Assembly (NCBI GenBank): GCA_029932495.1
Contig: JAOZPY010000241.1
Span: forward strand, 1 to 5,174
From: Desulfobacterales bacterium
GTDB taxonomy: Bacteria > Desulfobacterota > Desulfobacteria > Desulfobacterales > JAFDCJ01
Direction of reading: 5' to 3'
Length of the DNA: 5,174 nucleotides
Below are positions 1 through 5,174 of this stretch, one piece after another. Numbering within the stretch: the first letter of the stretch is position 1; each line of letters begins with the position of its first letter. The notes under the pieces were generated by a model, which did no database searches, had not been told where the DNA came from, and saw only the letters and a program-made list of their open reading frames with translations. Both the position numbers and the translations under genes were made by a program.

Positions 1-99
1 TATCATACCGGTTTCCAGAAAACACCATCCCCCGGTCGATTCACGCCGATTTTTAAGGGCTGGTAATTCTCATAGCCCTGGCAAAAAAAACCAGACTGA
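1..99. other. Left-edge stretch with no supported gene
   Basis: All three plus frames enter the window open, with stops at 54-56, 64-66 and 251-253, so the 3' end of an upstream gene could lie here. The visible tails are too short to recognise and no start codon context supports a gene. A short inverted repeat (AGGGCT at 56-61 with AGCCCT at 74-79) is present. It is not followed by a T-run on either strand, so it does not make a convincing intrinsic terminator. Confidence 0.4.
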
Positions 100-279
100 G
101 CGACGGTGGGATGTTTTTATCAGCGACCTTGTGCATTTTGGGAAACAAGTACGGCACGCATCCGGCGTTAAAAAATCCAAACTGTTTGAGGGCGCAAGCC
201 CGAGTTTTTGGATTTTAGCCGGATGCGGGCCGTACGCCCAAAATGCACACTAAGAGCGATAAAAATGTCCCACCGGCGC
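100..279. repeat. Long imperfect inverted repeat (MITE/REP-like palindrome)
   Basis: Two arms of roughly 90 nt are imperfect reverse complements. The matched blocks are 105-111 with 268-274 (GGTGGGA/TCCCACC), 114-120 with 259-265 (TTTTTAT/ATAAAAA), 130-142 with 237-249 (13 bp perfect, TGTGCATTTTGGG), 149-166 with 218-235 (17 of 18), and 172-179 with 209-216. The centre is a GGGC stem closed by a GCAA loop (190-201). The element contains no transposase and sits in the intergenic region upstream of the exported-protein gene. Palindromes of this style look like the non-autonomous intergenic repeats common in Desulfobacterales genomes; that link comes from memory, not from a search. No target-site duplication is clear. 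It could fold as a large hairpin in RNA of either strand, so it may affect transcription into or out of the neighbouring operon. Confidence 0.85.
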
Positions 280-392
280 GGCGCATATATGTCTAATTGA
301 CAAGTTAAACTTTTCCGAAACCACTTGATCACTGCAACGGCACCCGCCAAAGCTGACGTAAATTGGGTGGCGGATGGTGTCTTCATGTTGAG

Positions 393-397
393 AGGAG
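393..397 (+). promoter_or_regulatory. Ribosome binding site deciding the start at 403
   Basis: AGGAG lies 5 nt before the ATG at 403. In-frame ATGs at 325 and 385 lack such a site. The 403 start also places the lysine-rich n-region of a signal peptide at the very N-terminus. Confidence 0.8.
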
Positions 398-402
398 TTG
401 CC

Positions 403-1026
403 ATGAAGAAAAAACTGATTGTTGCCGGCATCCTGGTCTTTTTTGGGATTGCGGCCGTCTGCCAGGCCGGACAGGCTCCCCATGGGGTGGGCGGATTTGT
501 GCTCGACCGTGATATCGCCCAGTTCAAGGATTATGTTATCATGGAAACCGCCCTGCCCATCCGGCACATGGAAAATATCCAGGAGGTGGAAATAAAACCC
601 ATTGCCGGGTTGAAAAGCGGCCTGATCGCCTTTGCTTCCTGTGCAGCACCGGGGCATATCGTGCGCATCAAGCTCAAGTATGCCGACTCAAGCAAAAAGT
701 TTTTTGAAAAACTGCTCCACCGGATTAAAAACAAATATGGAGAACCTGGCGAATACCGGGGAGATGCCTTTCACATTATGGTTGCCTGGAAATGGTCCTT
801 TGTGGACCAGGACGGCAATCGCATCAGCATGATCCTGAAACACAATTCCATGGACAGTGAAGAAAAAAAGGGCAACGCCATCAAGCTGACCATGACCAGC
901 CTGATGGAAAAAGACCGCCAGTGTTACTTAACAAAAATGTTCGACACGCGGGAAAAGCTCCGGCAGCGGGAATGGAAAGTGGTAAAGCCGGGACTGTCGG
1001 GCTGGGATCTTTTCGTACCGCGATGA
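403..1026 (+). CDS. Exported protein of unknown function
   Basis: The product is 207 aa. I do not recognise a named family. Residues 1-24 form a typical Sec signal peptide: KKK n-region, a hydrophobic stretch at about 5-19, and a likely signal peptidase I cut near QA|GQA (residues 22/23). C20 is preceded by Val, so it is a poor lipobox and a lipoprotein is unlikely. The mature part is mixed alpha/beta by eye, with a basic helical segment (SKKFFEKLLHRIKNKYGEP, about 97-115). It has two cysteines, C80 and C174, that could pair in the periplasm. No transmembrane segment follows the signal, so a soluble periplasmic protein is most likely. The start at 403 is chosen because of the AGGAG site and the signal peptide. 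The stop overlaps the next gene's start in ATGA (1023-1026), indicating translational coupling with the downstream unknown and PqqD-like genes. The function cannot be assigned from sequence alone. Confidence 0.85.
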   Translation: MKKKLIVAGILVFFGIAAVCQAGQAPHGVGGFVLDRDIAQFKDYVIMETALPIRHMENIQEVEIKPIAGLKSGLIAFASCAAPGHIVRIKLKYADSSKKFFEKLLHRIKNKYGEPGEYRGDAFHIMVAWKWSFVDQDGNRISMILKHNSMDSEEKKGNAIKLTMTSLMEKDRQCYLTKMFDTREKLRQREWKVVKPGLSGWDLFVPR

Positions 1027-1901
1027 AAGCCTGCAAAGACGTCGCCTGGAATTCCGTGCACTTTCAGTGCCCGTCCGAATGGCAGGTGGACCAGATCGGC
1101 AAACGCCACCTGCGCCTTGGCAACGGCCGGGGACCGGTAATGGAGGTCAAGTGGGGGCCTGTGAAGGGACGGTTTTCTCACAACGCCCATCTTAAACGGC
1201 TGGCCGCCTTGAATGCCCGGCGCGCAAAAGGGCGGGTGGTGCCTTGGACATTGCCTGATAGTTGGAAAGCGGCTCTGGCTGATTTTGAAACCGGCGGGTT
1301 TCAGTGGCAGACAACCACCGCTGAAGGCCGGGGGGTCAGCCTGTACTGCCCGGTTTGCCACAACGGGTCTTTGATCCAATTTTTCCGATCCACCCCGGAT
1401 GCTGCTGAAAAAGAATTTCTCGCGGTGCTCAACTCTTTTCGTGATCACCCCGATGACGGCCGGATTGTCTGGTCGGTCTTTGATATCCGGGCAAAGCTGC
1501 CACAAATATTACAGCTGCGCCGTTTTCGGTTCGATGCCGGCAGATTTGAGCTCGAATTTACCGATGGCAGGCAAACCATCCATCTGCACCGTTGGGCCCC
1601 GGCTGCCGCCTTGCTGGGCAAGGGTAATCTTACCCGCTTTGCCGGAACAATCTCAGAATTTTCCAGCGGCCAACCGATCGTGACAACCGTTAACGGGCAC
1701 CCGGGTATCCAATGGTCCATGGGCCCGCCCGCCGGCCGACCACAATGGATCGTCAGGCTGAAACCGCAGTTGTCATTTTTCTGGTTTCGCATGTGGTTGC
1801 TGGAAGAAAAAAACCGCATTTTCGGCGTGCGCGCGGCCAGCAGACACTATCTGGATGAAGACCAGTTAAACCGGATCTGTATGGATTATGAGACTGTTTA
1901 A
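1023..1901 (+). CDS. Conserved-looking protein of unknown function
   Basis: The product is 292 aa starting at the ATG that overlaps the previous stop (ATGA). A longer frame opens at 921 but would lie inside the upstream gene, so the coupled start is preferred. No good Shine-Dalgarno sequence sits in front of it, consistent with reinitiation after the upstream stop. There is no signal peptide or membrane segment, so the protein is probably cytoplasmic. It is rich in Trp and Arg and has a CPVCH motif (C109, C112) that could bind a metal or be redox active, although no second Cys pair is visible. The pattern of beta-prone segments, with two blocks around residues 10-140 and 145-290, suggests two domains, but I cannot name either. 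The C-terminal 14 nt overlap the PqqD-like gene. Its position between an exported protein and a PqqD-like protein suggests a shared pathway, nothing more specific. Confidence 0.8.
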   Translation: MKACKDVAWNSVHFQCPSEWQVDQIGKRHLRLGNGRGPVMEVKWGPVKGRFSHNAHLKRLAALNARRAKGRVVPWTLPDSWKAALADFETGGFQWQTTTAEGRGVSLYCPVCHNGSLIQFFRSTPDAAEKEFLAVLNSFRDHPDDGRIVWSVFDIRAKLPQILQLRRFRFDAGRFELEFTDGRQTIHLHRWAPAAALLGKGNLTRFAGTISEFSSGQPIVTTVNGHPGIQWSMGPPAGRPQWIVRLKPQLSFFWFRMWLLEEKNRIFGVRAASRHYLDEDQLNRICMDYETV

Positions 1902-2268
1902 AAAAAAAGTCGCCCCTGAAATATCCCGTACGCAGGCACTGCAGTACAAACCGGTTAAAAGCGGCGATATCACCGAGATGCGACTGGAAAGCGGGGAAGT
2001 GCTGATTGAGTATCCGATGACGCTGCGGCCGCTGGCGGCCGCTGTGGCCAAACGCCTGGGCGTTACACCAACAACCCGGCAAACAAAAAAACTCCAGCTG
2101 GATGTACTGGGAACGACTGTATGGGATTTACTTGATGGCCGGCGTTCTGTGAGCCAGATAATTGAAATCTTTGCCCAAACTCACCGTCTGGAAAACAGAG
2201 AGGCCGAGGTTTCCGTCACCCGCTTTATCCGCGAACTGGGGCGGCGTGGTCTGCTCGGCCTGCAATGA
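1888..2268 (+). CDS. PqqD-like small protein (RRE-type peptide-binding fold)
   Basis: The product is 126 aa. The C-terminal half matches the PqqD family pattern. It has a strand leading into LDVLGTTVWDLLDGRRS (about 71-87), which corresponds to the family's L-x-x-x-G-x-x-[VI]-W-x-L-x-D-G core. Helices follow at SQIIEIFAQ and at the ENREAEVSVTRFIREL segment, ending in RRGLL. In the family such proteins present precursor peptides to modifying enzymes, classically PqqA to the radical SAM enzyme PqqE, and many homologues occur alone with unknown partners. About 70 residues precede the core, including a basic start (RLFKKK) and an alanine-rich segment at 45-55. The start lies inside the end of the upstream gene (14-nt overlap, no strong ribosome binding site), implying coupling. 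No pqqA, pqqC, pqqE or other radical SAM gene is in the window, so a role in PQQ synthesis is not supported and the symbol pqqD is withheld. Confidence 0.8.
   Translation: MRLFKKKVAPEISRTQALQYKPVKSGDITEMRLESGEVLIEYPMTLRPLAAAVAKRLGVTPTTRQTKKLQLDVLGTTVWDLLDGRRSVSQIIEIFAQTHRLENREAEVSVTRFIRELGRRGLLGLQ
2025..2044 (+). repeat. Perfect 10-bp tandem duplication inside the PqqD-like gene
   Basis: GCGGCCGCTG occurs twice back to back (2025-2034 and 2035-2044). It encodes part of the alanine-rich LRPLAAAVA segment. Because the unit is not a multiple of three, loss or gain of one copy would shift the frame. Confidence 0.7.
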
Positions 2269-2315
2269 TGGGATGAAATGAACCGAACGCGGTTGGCCCA
2301 CATTAAAGAAGTGTT

Positions 2316-2648
2316 TTACAATTCCTTGAGCGCCTCGTCCATGGTGGTAACGATCGGCAGAAAGGAGTCAAAGCCTGCAATTTCAAAGACTTCCTTGACA
2401 TAGTCCTGCATGGCGCACAGCATGATCTTGCCTTCTTCACGGTTAACAGCCTTGGTGGCTTTTAAAATCACCCGCAAACCGGCACTTGAAATATAGTCAA
2501 GATCCTTAAAATCAATCACAATCTTTTTAGATCCATCGGCGATGGCCTGAAAAATTGCCGTCTCAAATCCCTGGGAGGTATTTGAATCCAGGCGCCCGTT
2601 GAGTTTGAAAACGTGGATGCCGTCTCGTTTTTCCTCGATAATTTCCAT
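2316..2648 (-). CDS. STAS-domain anti-sigma factor antagonist (SpoIIAA/RsbV-like)
   Basis: The product is 110 aa, a single complete STAS domain of the family's usual length. The opening strands (GIHVFKLNGRLDSNTS, about 10-25) and the central IVIDFKDLDYISSAGLRVIL segment (about 43-62) are hallmark STAS motifs. S55 aligns with the phosphorylated serine of SpoIIAA (Y-I-D-S-S-G there, Y-I-S-S-A-G here). In the family the unphosphorylated antagonist binds the kinase/anti-sigma factor and frees its target. Phosphorylation on this serine blocks that binding, and a PP2C phosphatase restores it. The start is well supported by GGAGG 7 nt upstream. It lies 93 nt downstream of the RsbW-like kinase gene on the same strand, its expected partner. 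It is cytoplasmic, and its final target is unknown because no sigma factor is visible. Confidence 0.93.
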   Translation of the reverse strand: MEIIEEKRDGIHVFKLNGRLDSNTSQGFETAIFQAIADGSKKIVIDFKDLDYISSAGLRVILKATKAVNREEGKIMLCAMQDYVKEVFEIAGFDSFLPIVTTMDEALKEL

Positions 2649-2655
2649 TTGCCAT

Positions 2656-2660
2656 CCTCC
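2656..2660 (-). promoter_or_regulatory. Strong ribosome binding site of the STAS gene
   Basis: GGAGG on the minus strand stands 7 nt before the ATG at 2648. This allows the gene to be translated efficiently despite the 93-nt gap after the kinase gene, and antagonists are often needed in excess over the kinase. Confidence 0.85.
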
Positions 2661-2741
2661 ATATGGTGTATTTCGCCAGTATTTGGTGAACCCGGAAAAA
2701 GTTGATTTTCTCGCTTCAAGAATGCGCCTTAAATCCGGCGA

Positions 2742-3173
2742 TCAGGATGCGCTTTTGCCAAACTTTTTCTTCAACCGTAAAACATTTTTATTCCCACAAC
2801 GCTCATAACAAATGTCATCCATCAATTTTTTAATAATGTGGATCCCAAGGCCCCCGATTTTGCACTGTGCCACGGAACAGCTGACATCCGGATGATCAAA
2901 GGCCGTTGGATCAAATGCAATGCCGTCATCTTCTATGCACAGACAGATCACCCCCTTTTCAGGTGTCAATGTCACCCGGACCCGATGTTCTTCACCGTCT
3001 TTAAAACCATAGGAAATAATATTGGTAAACAGTTCGTCCAAGGCCAAGTTGAGTTCAAATATCATCTTTGAAGAAAGCCCTATCTGCCGACCATACTTTT
3101 CCAAATTCCGGCAAAGGGTATCCAGTTCGGAAAGGCGATTCTTAAGTTCAAAAGAATACTCTTTTTTCTTCAT
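2742..3173 (-). CDS. RsbW/SpoIIAB-like anti-sigma ATP-binding serine kinase
   Basis: The product is 143 aa from the ATG at 3173, within the family's usual size. An in-frame ATG at 3218 would add 15 residues but lacks a usable ribosome binding site; the 3173 start has GGGAAGG 9 nt upstream and gives MKKKEYSFE. It is a HATPase_c (GHKL) domain. The N-box ALDELFTNIISYG carries E47 and N51, equivalent to the catalytic Glu and Mg-binding Asn of SpoIIAB. The G1 box is DDGIAFDP (D82-P89) and the G2 box is GGLGIHIIKKLMD (about 107-119). There is no sensor domain, dimerisation helix pair or membrane segment, so it is not a two-component histidine kinase. In the family such proteins phosphorylate a STAS antagonist and sequester a sigma factor or another target. 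The STAS gene immediately downstream is the obvious substrate. The 126-nt gap before it (3174-3299) could hold a promoter, but I see no clear one. Confidence 0.92.
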   Translation of the reverse strand: MKKKEYSFELKNRLSELDTLCRNLEKYGRQIGLSSKMIFELNLALDELFTNIISYGFKDGEEHRVRVTLTPEKGVICLCIEDDGIAFDPTAFDHPDVSCSVAQCKIGGLGIHIIKKLMDDICYERCGNKNVLRLKKKFGKSAS

Positions 3174-3182
3174 AAACGCCAA

Positions 3183-3189
3183 CCTTCCC
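3183..3189 (-). promoter_or_regulatory. Ribosome binding site deciding the kinase start at 3173
   Basis: GGGAAGG on the minus strand stands 9 nt before the ATG at 3173. The alternative ATG at 3218 has only G residues directly against it and no spaced site. Confidence 0.6.
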
Positions 3190-3299
3190 GATAACCCCGG
3201 CCCATCCGGAATGTTCATCCCCTAACAAAGGCCGGCAACCAGTTTCGGCCACGGATCGTTTTTATCTCTTTTTAACGTCGGGCACACCCACATTGTGGT

Positions 3300-3821
3300 T
3301 TAGATAAGCGTCACACCCAGCATATGCATGCATCCCCCACATTGATCCGCCCGTTCGGCAAGGAAGCGCTGCTCCCAGCTGTCAATGCGATCGGTCAGAA
3401 CCCTGCAGATTTTAACCATCAAATTCGGGAACTGCTCCATGGTTTTATTGAATTTTTCCCGGCTCAGTACCAAGCAGCTTGCCTCCGTCACCGTCTTCAA
3501 GGAAAAAAGTCGACGTTTATCACCCAGCAACGTCAGGCCGCCCAGAAATTCTCCGTTTTTGCAGCTGCGCAATATCGTGGCTTGCCCATCGACGACCCGT
3601 TCTATTTGCGCTTCGCCTTCCAGGATATAATACGCCCGCCCGTCGTCGACACCCTGCTGGAAAATATACTCTGCTGGCTTGTATTTTTCCCTGGTGCAAA
3701 GATACGCGAAAACCTTAAGGGTTTCAAGTGGCAGGCCGGAGAAAAAATAGATCTCCCGCAACAACGTAAGGTTTTCCTGAAATTCACTGGAGGGATGCGC
3801 ATTATTTTCCAACGAGCTCAT
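3300..3821 (-). CDS. Stand-alone cyclic-nucleotide-binding-fold (Crp-type cNMP) protein
   Basis: The product is 173 aa. Residues about 22-135 form a cNMP-binding beta-barrel: the LREIYFFSGLP entry helix, then YKPAEYIFQQG, AYYILEGEAQIERVVDG, and the phosphate-binding cassette region GEFLGGLTLLGDKRR (90-104). A helical tail follows (FPNLMVKICRVLTDRIDSWEQRF). No DNA-binding helix-turn-helix follows the barrel, so it is not a Crp/Fnr transcription factor and probably acts by protein contact. The cassette is atypical: the glutamate that contacts the ribose in cAMP-binding members (FGE) is G95, while the phosphate-contacting Arg is kept as R104. Ligand binding is therefore uncertain. The C-terminus carries CGGC (C161, C164), a possible metal or redox site. 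The gene overlaps the end of the ABC ATPase gene by 20 nt, suggesting a shared transcript and a regulatory role towards the transporter. Confidence 0.88.
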   Translation of the reverse strand: MSSLENNAHPSSEFQENLTLLREIYFFSGLPLETLKVFAYLCTREKYKPAEYIFQQGVDDGRAYYILEGEAQIERVVDGQATILRSCKNGEFLGGLTLLGDKRRLFSLKTVTEASCLVLSREKFNKTMEQFPNLMVKICRVLTDRIDSWEQRFLAERADQCGGCMHMLGVTLI

Positions 3822-5174
3822 ACAGCGCTCCTTTCCGGGACATCAATTCATCGTAAGTGCCCATTTCTAGAATTTTGCCGGCCTTCATGACCGCCACCTT
3901 GTCATAATTGCGAATGGTATCCAACCGGTGAACGACGGAGACAACGGTGCTTTTTTTCTTCCAGCGGGTTTCCAGCAAGTTTTGGATACGGGCCTGGGAT
4001 CTGTTGTCCAGGGCTGAGGTGGCTTCGTCCATGATCAACAACCTGGGGGCCTTTAAAAAAACCCGGGCAATGGCCAGTTTTTGCTGCTGCCCGCCCGACA
4101 GTTTGTCGCCCTTGTTACCGACCTGATAGTGCATGCCGATTTCAATAATGGCTTCCAGCAGGTCTTCCTCAATCAACAGTTGGATGATGCTCTGATTGAT
4201 GCGTTCCTGGGCCTGAGAGCTGGCGGTTTTGGTTTTGCCAAAAAAAATGTTGTTCAAAATGGTCTGGGAATAAATGTATCCCGAGGCCTGGTAAAAAGAA
4301 AACGCCTCGGGATCATCAGCGGTAATTTTTTCATGGAACAACGCCCGACCTTCCAGGATCAGGTTTTCCAGGATCTCCGGCAGCCTGACCATTTTATGAA
4401 CCCCGGGGGTATAGCGCAGGGCCAGATCCAGCAGTTTGCGGCGATCTTGCGTTTCCAGTTCATGAAGTTTCTTTTTCTTTAAATGCGTCACCAGGACTTT
4501 AAACTCATCCAGTTCATCAGCATGGATCGGACTCTGTTCAAAAAACAGGGCATCCGGTGGCAGATTCCCAAGAATGTCCACGGTCTGCCGGCACAACTCA
4601 GCCCCCAGGCTCAACAGCGGCGTGGTGAGATCCGCCTGCTCCAGAAATTTCAAAAAATATTCATTACTGCACAGACTGGCTTCAGCAAACTGCTCCTTGT
4701 TGGGGGTGCCGAATGTTAAATTTTCATCGACACTGGAATAATAAAGATATTTGTTTTCATCGAAAAATTCAACATAATCCGCCAGATCGGCACCGTAATC
4801 GCGCTGGAAGTTTTTACGTACCCGGATGATCGTCTCTACCAAATCTTCATTTTTGTCGTGACTTAAAAAAGCATTCAAACCGAAACGTAAAATGTCCACA
4901 AAAATACCGGTCTGGTGCAGCGTGGCGATAATGTCATCCAAGGAGGGCATGCCGTCTTTCTGGGGCGGGCTGTCTCCGTTGGCCAGGGCCTGACAGGAAT
5001 AAAGAATATTTTCCTCGATGCTGCCGTCGAATATAAAGGGGCTTTGAGCCACAATGCCCATATTTTTAACCATATCCTTTTTGGTAAGCGACGATACTTC
5101 CTGATCACCGATCATCACACTGCCGCTGGTATATTTATACAGCTGTCCGATGCACAGCGCCAGGGTGCTTTTGT
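3802..5174 (-). CDS. ABC exporter ATPase region, 5' end beyond the window, with long Q-loop-to-signature insertion
   Basis: 456 codons are visible and the frame stays open to the right edge. Reading from there, the first visible residues are KSTLALCIGQLYKYTSG, the end of a Walker A motif, so the GTG at 5118 is internal and not a start. Taking that codon as residue 1, the motifs are: Q-loop VAQSPFIFDGSIEENILYS (Q25), signature LSGGQQQKLAIARV (340-353), Walker B RLLIMDE (359-365) with catalytic E365, D-loop SALD (368-371) and H-loop VVHR with H397. The C-terminal part is a fully canonical exporter-type (ABCB/MsbA-like) nucleotide-binding domain, and a membrane domain probably lies upstream, outside the window. 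Q-loop to signature spans about 315 residues instead of the usual 55-60. The insertion contains two further Q-loop-like segments, near 119-137 and 277-294, and a lysine-rich helical stretch (about 205-235). The substrate cannot be told. The gene overlaps the downstream cNMP-fold gene by 20 nt. Confidence 0.9.
   Translation of the reverse strand, partial: KSTLALCIGQLYKYTSGSVMIGDQEVSSLTKKDMVKNMGIVAQSPFIFDGSIEENILYSCQALANGDSPPQKDGMPSLDDIIATLHQTGIFVDILRFGLNAFLSHDKNEDLVETIIRVRKNFQRDYGADLADYVEFFDENKYLYYSSVDENLTFGTPNKEQFAEASLCSNEYFLKFLEQADLTTPLLSLGAELCRQTVDILGNLPPDALFFEQSPIHADELDEFKVLVTHLKKKKLHELETQDRRKLLDLALRYTPGVHKMVRLPEILENLILEGRALFHEKITADDPEAFSFYQASGYIYSQTILNNIFFGKTKTASSQAQERINQSIIQLLIEEDLLEAIIEIGMHYQVGNKGDKLSGGQQQKLAIARVFLKAPRLLIMDEATSALDNRSQARIQNLLETRWKKKSTVVSVVHRLDTIRNYDKVAVMKAGKILEMGTYDELMSRKGALYELVGK
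3828..3834 (-). promoter_or_regulatory. Ribosome binding site of the cNMP-fold gene
   Basis: AAAGGAG on the minus strand, 6 nt before the ATG at 3821, lies inside the 3' end of the ABC gene. It firmly supports a start that overlaps the upstream gene. Confidence 0.85.

Noticed and set aside
56..90. Hairpin AGGGCT/AGCCCT next to an A-run as an intrinsic terminator
   Set aside because: The A-run lies on the wrong side for a minus-strand terminator, and there is no T-run for a plus-strand one.
2..253. Open plus-strand frame of about 83 codons from the left edge through the palindrome
   Set aside because: No start codon context is visible and the sequence is explained by the inverted repeat; it may only be a tail of an outside frame.
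297..302. Perfect TTGACA as a sigma-70 -35 box for the operon at 403
   Set aside because: No acceptable -10 hexamer lies 16-19 nt downstream (the sequence there is near AACCACTTG), so a promoter is not supported.
924..1505. Long minus-strand open frame opposite the 292-aa gene
   Set aside because: It is antisense to a well-packed operon gene, has no recognisable motif, and its composition is that of a shadow frame.
1888..1908. TTT followed by nine A residues at the gene 2/gene 3 overlap as a programmed frameshift making a fusion
   Set aside because: The upstream frame stops at 1899-1901, before most of the A-run, and the downstream gene has its own ATG in the right frame, so simple coupling explains the layout.
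2281..2294. Hairpin AACCG-AACG-CGGTT between the convergent operons as a bidirectional terminator
   Set aside because: The stem is only 5 bp and no T-run follows on either strand; other termination means are equally likely.
3225..3260. Sigma-54-like TGGCCG...TTGC on the minus strand upstream of the kinase gene
   Set aside because: The GG-to-GC spacing is 12 nt instead of the required 10, so it does not fit a -24/-12 promoter.

Overview
The window looks like a chromosomal segment from an anaerobic Desulfobacterota-type bacterium (Desulfobacterales-like). This is an inference from three things: the gene families present, the moderate GC content, and a long imperfect palindrome with a GGGC-GCAA-GCCC core of a kind I associate with intergenic repeats in those genomes. 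No rRNA, tRNA, CRISPR, insertion sequence or transposase is visible.

Layout. Positions 1-402 carry no supported gene. They are dominated by a roughly 180-nt imperfect inverted repeat (100-279). Three tightly packed plus-strand genes follow (403-2268): an exported protein of unknown function, a 292-aa protein of unknown function, and a PqqD-like small protein. They are linked by a 4-nt ATGA overlap and a 14-nt overlap, so they are almost certainly one translationally coupled operon.

This operon converges, across only 47 nt, on a minus-strand cluster read from the right edge. In transcription order the cluster holds an ABC transporter ATPase region (5' end outside the window), a stand-alone cyclic-nucleotide-binding-fold protein (20-nt overlap with the ABC gene), an RsbW/SpoIIAB-like ATP-binding anti-sigma-type kinase, and a SpoIIAA/RsbV-like STAS antagonist. 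The last two form the core of a partner-switching module. The cognate PP2C phosphatase and any sigma factor or other output target are not in the window.

How they may work together. An exporter co-encoded with a cNMP-fold sensor and a partner switch suggests regulated export or envelope stress control. The PqqD-like gene raises the possibility of peptide handling, but no radical SAM enzyme or precursor peptide is visible, so this is only a hypothesis. The most unusual item is the ABC ATPase. Its Q-loop and signature motif lie about 315 residues apart, and the inserted region appears to hold two further Q-loop-like segments. In addition, the codon before the Walker A lysine cannot encode glycine.
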